NCBI RefSeq assembly: GCF_030285665.1
Contig: NZ_CP127295.1
Span: 248,001-312,000 of the forward strand
Direction: 5' to 3'
Source of the DNA: Amycolatopsis mongoliensis
GTDB lineage: Bacteria; Actinomycetota; Actinomycetes; Mycobacteriales; Pseudonocardiaceae
Length of the DNA: 64,000 nt
In this document: in pieces, positions 59,360 through 64,000 of the stretch
Position numbering within the stretch: position 1 is the first letter of the stretch
Layout of the letters: every line of letters begins with the position of its first letter
Notes under the pieces: generated by a model
What the model saw: the letters and a program-made list of their open reading frames with translations, nothing else
What the model was told of the DNA's origin: nothing
Database searches by the model: none
Translations under genes and position numbers: made by a program

Positions 59360-59755
59360 TCAGCCCTGCCGCGCCTCACGGATGGCGTCCGCCACGGAGC
59401 CACCCGCGTAGTCCGCCTGTTCGCGCGCATCGGAGTCGGCGTGGCGGTGCGGCATTTCGTCGGCCGGGGTCACCTGCTCGAAGTCCGCCGGCGCGTCCTC
59501 GACGGTCTCGTCGAGCTGGTCGGCCGGGGTCGCCGCGAGCGGGCGCTCCGGGACCGGCTCCGGCTCGGTGTCCGGCACCTCTTCGGCGAGGCGCTGGTCC
59601 ATCGGCTCGCCTTCGCGGACTTCTCGGGGCGTGGTGCCGAAGCGGTCGGCGGCACTCCAGTGCTCGGGTGGGTCGATGCCCTCTTCGAGGGGGTCCACGC
59701 GCAGCTCGTCCTCGTCCAGCGCCTCGCTGGGGTCCAAGCTTTCCGGTTCACTCAC
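59360..59755 (-). CDS. Acidic DUF5709-like protein
   Basis: A 131-residue, highly acidic and probably disordered protein. It has the pattern of DUF5709: LDEDELRVDPLEEGIDPPEHWSAADRFGTTPREVREGEPMDQRLAEEVPD, then a C-terminal HADSDAREQADYAGGSVADAIREA. Members are widespread in actinobacteria without known function. It stands 83 bases upstream of the HesB-like gene on the same strand. Confidence 0.78.
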   Translation of the reverse strand: MSEPESLDPSEALDEDELRVDPLEEGIDPPEHWSAADRFGTTPREVREGEPMDQRLAEEVPDTEPEPVPERPLAATPADQLDETVEDAPADFEQVTPADEMPHRHADSDAREQADYAGGSVADAIREARQG

Positions 59756-59904
59756 AGCTTTCTCCCGGCGCGTAGGCAGTACTCCGTCTCCGGGGACCTA
59801 CCCGAGGCGGGAGAGGCCGAAACTCCGGCGGTGTCACCGGGATCACATTTCTTCAACGGGTTTAACATATTCACAATTTTGTGAACGCGGAGTACTTTCC
59901 CACC

Positions 59905-60384
59905 ATGGCCACCACCAGGTGCGCACCGGGACACCGGCTGCTCGCCACCGACCCGGAACGGCACCACGAGCTCGGCACGCACGCCGCGTGGTACGCCGTG
60001 GCCGGCGTGGTGACGACCGGCGTGCAGGCGGCCCTGTTCCTCCTGCTGCGCGACGAGCTCGGCTCCCAGGTGGCGAACCTGGTCGCGATCGCGCTGACGA
60101 CGATCGGGAACACGGAGTTCCACCGCCGCGTCACCTTCGCCGGGCGGCCGAGCAACGCCGGGAAGCGGCACCTGCAGGACCTGCTGACGTTCGCCTTCTA
60201 CGCCGGGTACGGCTCGGCCGTGCTGGCGATCCTCGACGCCGTCGTGGACCGGCCGACGTCGTGGGAGGAGACCGGCACGCTGCTGCTGGCCAGCCTGGTC
60301 GGCGGGTTCGTGCGGTTCGCGGTGCTGCGCTGGTGGGTGTTCGCGCACCACTCCGAAGGGGCTGCCGCCGCCCAGAGCGGCTAG
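59905..60384 (+). CDS. GtrA-family membrane protein
   Basis: A 159-residue membrane protein of the GtrA/DPMS2 group, with four helices (about 30-50, 57-75, 97-117, 125-147) and the conserved NTEFHRRVTF between helices 2 and 3. GtrA proteins help translocate undecaprenyl-linked sugars across the membrane for cell-wall glycan decoration. ATG at 59905 chosen; in-frame GTG at 59881 with a possible leaderless promoter (TTTAACATATT) is the alternative. Confidence 0.8.
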   Translation: MATTRCAPGHRLLATDPERHHELGTHAAWYAVAGVVTTGVQAALFLLLRDELGSQVANLVAIALTTIGNTEFHRRVTFAGRPSNAGKRHLQDLLTFAFYAGYGSAVLAILDAVVDRPTSWEETGTLLLASLVGGFVRFAVLRWWVFAHHSEGAAAAQSG

Positions 60385-60472
60385 TGTCGCGCGTCGAAAG
60401 TTGTTCGACGTTCGGGGCGGCGGGAACCTGCGCCAGGAGAGCCCAGCCCCGTGCAGCCCCGGCCGCGATGCA

Positions 60473-60529
60473 GTGAATGACCCATTCACCTCGTCCGACG
60501 ACATGAATGACTCATTCATGTCGCCGGAC
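60473..60529. repeat. GAATGA/TCATTC inverted repeats
   Basis: GTGAATG-ACC-CATTCAC (60473-60489) is a perfect short hairpin. It is followed by an 18-bp-arm palindrome (60493-60510 with 60512-60529) centred on ACATGAATGACTCATTCATG and having one mismatch. Both share the GAATGA core and may be one mobile-type intergenic repeat, as well as a terminator for the GtrA gene. Confidence 0.65.
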
Positions 60530-60635
60530 CAGCCACCGCGACCCTCGACAGCTCCAGGTCCGATGCACCCGACACCACGTTGGCGCGCAGGGCCGGGCCG
60601 CTGTCAACGAACCTCAGACGCGCGACACCAGCACC

Positions 60636-60860
60636 TGGAGGCGTGGCCCGGACGGCATCACACCCCACGGGGTCGGCAGCGAACCGGATTGCCGCTTCAC
60701 ACCGGCCAACGAACGGACGTTCCTCGCGTGGCTCCGGACGGCGCCGGGACTCTTGGCCGGCGAGGTCGCGGCGCACCAGTTCGCGCCGACCCCGGCGGCG
60801 GCCGGCGCGGTGCTCGCCGGGCCGGCCGAACCCGGCCCGCGCACCCGGACACGGACCGCA
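60636..60860 (+). pseudogene. Decayed yidH/DUF202 gene
   Basis: This stretch reads [14 protein letters not shown] then [32 protein letters not shown] and VLAGPA. It matches the N-terminal half of YidH/DUF202 proteins, whose signature is [19 protein letters not shown]. Beyond about 60860 the frame carries Arg/Pro-rich sequence with no membrane helices, so the C-terminal half is lost or frameshifted. An intact DUF202 gene follows, matching the usual tandem pair, so this is probably its decayed partner. Confidence 0.6.
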
Positions 60861-61017
60861 CACGCCGCCCCGCCGTCCGGACACCCGGGCCGGACCTCGC
60901 CGGGAGCCGTTCGGGCCATTCGGCGCAACCTCCCCCGAAGCAAAGTCGCGCCCGAATACCGCACTTTCACGATTATCGCGACGTCAGAAATACCGTCATC
61001 CGCCTGCGGGTCATGCC

Positions 61018-61314
61018 GTGACCACCCCCGACGGCGCCCAGGCCGAGCACACCGGACTCGCCTGGCGGCGGACCGCCCTCGCTTCCGCCGCCTGCACCGT
61101 ACTTCTCCTGCACTCCGCCGCCCAGCGCCATTGGGGTGTCTCTCTGGCCCCTGTCCTGTTCGCCGCGGTCACATCTGCCCTGCTCGCGAGGGCGGCCGTG
61201 CGCCGCGGGCGGGCGCTGCGGACCGCCCGGCCGGTGGTGATGAGCCCCGTACTGCCCGCCGTCGCGTCGCTCGCCGTGACCATGACTGCCGCCTCCGTGG
61301 CCGTTCTCCACTGA
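61018..61314 (+). CDS. DUF202 small membrane protein
   Basis: A 98-residue protein with three helices (about 20-36, 40-58, 74-95) and the short DUF202 opening [23 protein letters not shown]. In actinobacteria such a gene usually follows yidH, and here its GTG overlaps a TGA of the upstream region as GTGA. Function unknown. Confidence 0.75.
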   Translation: MTTPDGAQAEHTGLAWRRTALASAACTVLLLHSAAQRHWGVSLAPVLFAAVTSALLARAAVRRGRALRTARPVVMSPVLPAVASLAVTMTAASVAVLH

Positions 61315-61568
61315 CGGGTGAACTCCGCACATCCTGAAACCGATTAATCGCAATGTGCGCGGGCTGGTCGCGGGAACATCACGGTCGCTGCTGCTAACGG
61401 GGTATTGGTCGTTGAAATCTGGACTGATGCGGCGTGAGGTGCTTACGATTACCCAGCGTCGCACGGACCGCAGGTGAGTCGGGATCTCCCGGAGTATCTG
61501 CGATCGGAAAGTCACAGAGAGTTGACCCCCCGGCAGCGACGGTCGAGGGTCGGCCGGGGAGACGACTC

Positions 61569-62225
61569 ATGACAGCACCGCCGAGGATCACCGAGCAGCC
61601 CGCGAGCGACGTTCGCGATTATCGCACTCCGGAGTCATTACCGCGGCCCAGCGGACGGCTCACCAAGGAGGACCTCGACCCGCTCGTCAAGGACGCGGGC
61701 GAGGGCAACCCCGCCGCCATCCACAACCTGCTCCAGATGATCGAGCCGGTCGTGGTGCGCTACTGCCGGGCCCGGATGGGCGGCCGCGACCTCTCCTACC
61801 TGTCGGCGGACGACGTCGCGCAGGAGGTTTGCCTCGCGGTGTTGAAGGCCCTTCCGGATTATCAGGACCGCGGCGGCTCGTTCCTCTACCTCGTCCACGC
61901 GATCGCGGCCAACAAGGTCGCCGACGCCTACCGCGCCGTCGCCCGCGACCGCTCCGAGCCCGTCCCCGAGCTCCCGGAGCGCCCGCTGGTCGCCGGCAAC
62001 GAGCCCGAGAGCCACGCGCTGCACCTCGACCTCGGCGCCCGCCTCGGCCGGCTGCTCGCCTCGCTGCCGCGCGTCCAGCAGGAGATCCTGACCCTGCGCA
62101 TCGCGGTCGGCTTTTCGGCGCAGGAGACCGCCGAAGCGCTCGGCATCTCCGCGGGCAACGTGCGCGTGACGCAGCACCGCGCGCTGACCCGGCTGCGCGG
62201 CATGATCCGCGACGACGAGTTCTAG
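61569..62225 (+). CDS. SigD/ShbA-type sigma-70 family factor
   Basis: A 218-residue sigma factor. Region 2 includes IEPVVVRYCRARMGGRDLSYLSADDVAQEVCLAVLKALPDY and FLYLVHAIAANKVADAYRAVARD. Region 4 includes LPRVQQEILTLRIAVGFSAQETAEALGISAGNVRVTQHRALTRLR. This arrangement matches mycobacterial SigD and Streptomyces ShbA, which support housekeeping and growth-phase transcription. No anti-sigma gene is adjacent. GGGGAGACGACTC precedes the ATG; the frame upstream to 61434 lacks similarity. Confidence 0.88.
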   Translation: MTAPPRITEQPASDVRDYRTPESLPRPSGRLTKEDLDPLVKDAGEGNPAAIHNLLQMIEPVVVRYCRARMGGRDLSYLSADDVAQEVCLAVLKALPDYQDRGGSFLYLVHAIAANKVADAYRAVARDRSEPVPELPERPLVAGNEPESHALHLDLGARLGRLLASLPRVQQEILTLRIAVGFSAQETAEALGISAGNVRVTQHRALTRLRGMIRDDEF

Positions 62226-62241
62226 GCCACCCCAGCGGCGG

Positions 62242-62282
62242 GCGGGGAAACCCCTTTTACCCCCTGGAGGGGGTTTCCCCGC
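62242..62282. terminator. Bidirectional terminator between sigma factor and amidohydrolase
   Basis: A perfect 13-bp stem (GCGGGGAAACCCC at 62242-62254 with 62270-62282) and 15-base loop lie between convergent genes. A TTTT run follows the left arm on the plus strand. The amidohydrolase stop (62257-62259) and last codons (GETPSRG) lie in the loop and right arm. Confidence 0.8.
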
Positions 62283-63114
62283 TCGCATCCAAGCCGTAGA
62301 CGCGGCGGGCGTTGTGCTCGAACACGCCCAGCCGCTCGGCATCCGAAAGCCCGCCGGTCAGCGCGATCGCCGCGTCCAGGACCACCTCGTAGGACGCCGC
62401 CAGCTCGCAGACCGGCCAGTCCGAGCCGAACAGCAGCCGCTCCGGGCCGAAGACGTCCAGCACGTGGTCGACGTACCGGCGCAGGTGGCCGACCTCCCAG
62501 CCCGTCCAGTCCGCCTCCGTGACCAGCCCGGAGAGCTTGCACACCACGTTCTCCCGCGCGGCCAGCGCCGCCACCCCGGACGCCCAGGGCTCCCACTCCC
62601 CCGCCGCGATCGGGGGCTTCGCCGCGTGGTCCAGCACCAGCCGCAGCTCCGGCAGCCGCAACGCCACCTCGGCCGCCGCGGGCAGCTGCGCCGAGCGCAC
62701 CAGCAGGTCGTACGCCAGCCCGGCCGAGGCCAGGGAACTCAGCCCGGCCACGATCTCCGGGCGCAGCAGCCAGTCGTCGTCCGGTTCGTTCTCCACCTGG
62801 TGCCGGACCCCGACGAGCGGGCCCTGTTCCCGCGCCGCGGCCAGCCGGTCAACGACGTCCGGCGCGGCCAGGTCCACCCAGCCGACGACGCCCGCGATCA
62901 CCGGTTCGGCCGCCGCCGTCGCGAGGAACTCCGCGGTCTCCGCTGCGGACGAGACCGTCTGGACCAGCACCGTCGCGTGGACGCCGGCCGCCTTGGTCAC
63001 CGCGCGCAGGTCGTCCACCGTGTACGGACGGCGGATCGGGTCGAGGGCCTCCCCCGCCATCCACGGGTACTCGCGCCGCGACGGATCCCACAGGTGGTGG
63101 TGGGCGTCGATCAC
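62257..63114 (-). CDS. Amidohydrolase (L-fuconolactonase / COG3618 type)
   Basis: A 285-residue amidohydrolase_2 enzyme. It has the metal-binding opening VIDAHHHLWDPSRREYPWM, GWVDLAAPDVVDRL, VGVRHQVENEPDDDWLL, VLDHAAKPPIA and LLFGSDWPVCELAASYE. Members hydrolyse sugar lactones such as L-fucono- or rhamnono-lactone. GTG at 63114 overlaps the aldo/keto reductase stop as GTGA, and together they suggest an aldose oxidation route: dehydrogenase then lactonase. Confidence 0.88.
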   Translation of the reverse strand: MIDAHHHLWDPSRREYPWMAGEALDPIRRPYTVDDLRAVTKAAGVHATVLVQTVSSAAETAEFLATAAAEPVIAGVVGWVDLAAPDVVDRLAAAREQGPLVGVRHQVENEPDDDWLLRPEIVAGLSSLASAGLAYDLLVRSAQLPAAAEVALRLPELRLVLDHAAKPPIAAGEWEPWASGVAALAARENVVCKLSGLVTEADWTGWEVGHLRRYVDHVLDVFGPERLLFGSDWPVCELAASYEVVLDAAIALTGGLSDAERLGVFEHNARRVYGLDASGETPSRG

Positions 63115-64000
63115 GAGACTCCTTCGGCGATCACGGCGTCGGCGCGCAGCAAGCCCGCGTCGACCAGCTCGGTCCACAGTTCCGGCGGCACCGCGGCCCG
63201 CGCGCGCCGCGCGTTCACGCTCACCTGGTCCGGATCATGCGCGCCGACGACGACCGACGCCACCGCGGGGTGCGCCATCGGCAGCGCCAGCGCGGCTTCC
63301 GGCAGCTCGACGCCGTGCCGCGCGCAGATCTTCGCGATCCGCCCGGCCCGCTCGACCAGCTCCGGCGGGGCTTCGGCGTAGTCGTAGACGCGGCCCGGCT
63401 CCGCGGTGGCCAGGATGCCGCCGTTGAACGCACCGCCGGCGACCACCCGGACGCCGCGGTCGAGGCAGAGGGGCAGCAGCTCGTCGAGGGCCGGCTGGTC
63501 GAGCAGCGTGTACCGGCCGGCCACCAGCACGACGTCGAGGTCGGTGCGGCGGACGAACTCGCCGAGCATCGGCGCCTGGTTCATCCCGGCGCCGAACCCG
63601 CCGATCACGCCCTGGTCGCGCAGCTCGCGCAGGGCGGGGAAGGCGCCGCGCAGGGCTTCCTCGAAGTGGTCGTCGGGGTCGTGGACGTAGACGATGTCGA
63701 CGCGGTCGAGCCCCAGCCTGGTGAGACTGTCCTCGAAGGACCGCAGGACGCCGTCGCGGCTGAAGTCCCACCGGCGCTTGTAGGCGGCCGGGACGGCGAA
63801 GCCCTGGTCGTCGCGCGCGCCGGCCCCGTCCGGGTTCGGCTCCAGCACGCGGCCGACCTTCGTCGAGAGCACGTACTCGCCGCGGGGAAACGACCGCAGG
63901 GCCGCGCCGAGGCGGGTCTCCGAGAGGCCGAGGCCGTAGTGCGGCGCCGTGTCGAAGTACCGGACGCCCTCCTCCCACGCGCGGCGCACGGTCGCGACCG
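63111..64000 (-). CDS. Aldo/keto reductase, L-fucose/galactose dehydrogenase type (partial)
   Basis: The C-terminal 296 residues of an aldo/keto reductase running off the right edge. It shows the active-site DTAPHYGLGLSETRLGAAL (Asp, Tyr), catalytic Lys in LSTKVGRVLEPNPDG, catalytic His in DIVYVHDPDDHFEEA, and VVVGAHDPDQVSVNARR near the nucleotide site. This group oxidises L-fucose or D-threo-aldoses to lactones. It precedes the coupled lactonase gene. The N-terminus is missing. Confidence 0.85.
   Translation of the reverse strand, partial: VATVRRAWEEGVRYFDTAPHYGLGLSETRLGAALRSFPRGEYVLSTKVGRVLEPNPDGAGARDDQGFAVPAAYKRRWDFSRDGVLRSFEDSLTRLGLDRVDIVYVHDPDDHFEEALRGAFPALRELRDQGVIGGFGAGMNQAPMLGEFVRRTDLDVVLVAGRYTLLDQPALDELLPLCLDRGVRVVAGGAFNGGILATAEPGRVYDYAEAPPELVERAGRIAKICARHGVELPEAALALPMAHPAVASVVVGAHDPDQVSVNARRARAAVPPELWTELVDAGLLRADAVIAEGVS

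Larger units (their letters stand above)
60385..61017. other. Spacer with inverted repeats and a decayed gene
   Basis: About 630 bases between gtrA-like and DUF202 genes contain two inverted repeats (60473-60529) and a decayed DUF202 gene (60636-60860). The remaining sequence, to 61017, has no gene I can support; open frames here shift between phases. Confidence 0.55.

Noticed and set aside
60507..61337. 276-residue open frame as an intact YidH protein
   Set aside because: Only the first half resembles YidH; the rest is Arg/Pro-rich with no membrane helices and overlaps the intact DUF202 gene out of frame.

Overview
The window is a high-GC actinobacterial chromosome segment. GTG starts are common, 4-base ATGA/GTGA overlaps are frequent, and third-codon GC is very high. 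Gene content and intergenic repeat families suggest a Pseudonocardiaceae soil organism of Amycolatopsis type. That placement is inferred from style and content; no marker gene such as rRNA is present. Nothing resembles a prophage, an insertion sequence or a CRISPR array.

Layout. (1) 1-8370: a complete Kdp potassium system on the minus strand (27-residue membrane peptide, kdpF, A, B, C, D, E), divergent from asnB. (2) 10.2-12.3 kb: small accessory genes, including a TetR regulator divergent from an SRPBCC protein over a long palindrome. (3) 12.3-22.7 kb: a myo-inositol island. A LacI repressor and an inositol dehydrogenase face iolE, a sugar ABC transporter, iolC, an aldolase, iolB and iolD. 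(4) 22.7-31.7 kb: a CYP102-like P450 with its own TetR, a beta-propeller protein, an MFS exporter, a secreted metallophosphatase, a flavin monooxygenase and a membrane GGDEF protein. (5) 32.2-41.3 kb: a form II (AYRGAGR) CO-dehydrogenase-type molybdenum hydroxylase, coxS-L-M-G, with accessory genes xdhC, coxE, moxR/coxD and a MobA-like transferase. A tRNA-Arg(ACG) gene, preceded by an Arg-rich micro-ORF, lies between coxD and coxE. (6) 41.5-48.0 kb: a protocatechuate/beta-ketoadipate operon, pcaI-J-F-H-G-D-C-R, without pcaB. (7) 48.1-55.9 kb: an alpha-galactoside module (ROK, ABC importer without ATPase, secreted GH27, intracellular GH36). (8) 55.9-64 kb: SGNH lipase, glycerate dehydrogenase and kinase, small conserved proteins, a decayed DUF202 gene, a SigD/ShbA-type sigma factor, an amidohydrolase and a truncated aldo/keto reductase.

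How the genes work together. Most of the window is carbon-source catabolism: inositol, aromatic acids via protocatechuate, alpha-galactosides and possibly CO. Each module has a local regulator (LacI, IclR/PcaR, ROK, TetR) and a visible palindrome near its start.

The least ordinary features are: (a) the Arg-rich micro-ORF, two strong hairpins and tRNA-Arg unit inside the cox accessory genes; (b) three tiny Pro/Ala/Arg-rich ORFs joined by 4-base stop/start overlaps, filling the pcaI-pcaJ and pcaJ-pcaF gaps; (c) 'echoes' of a gene's last codons plus stop, repeated about 100-280 bp downstream of the stop codon, seen for the GGDEF gene and one TetR gene; (d) several families of intergenic inverted repeats.
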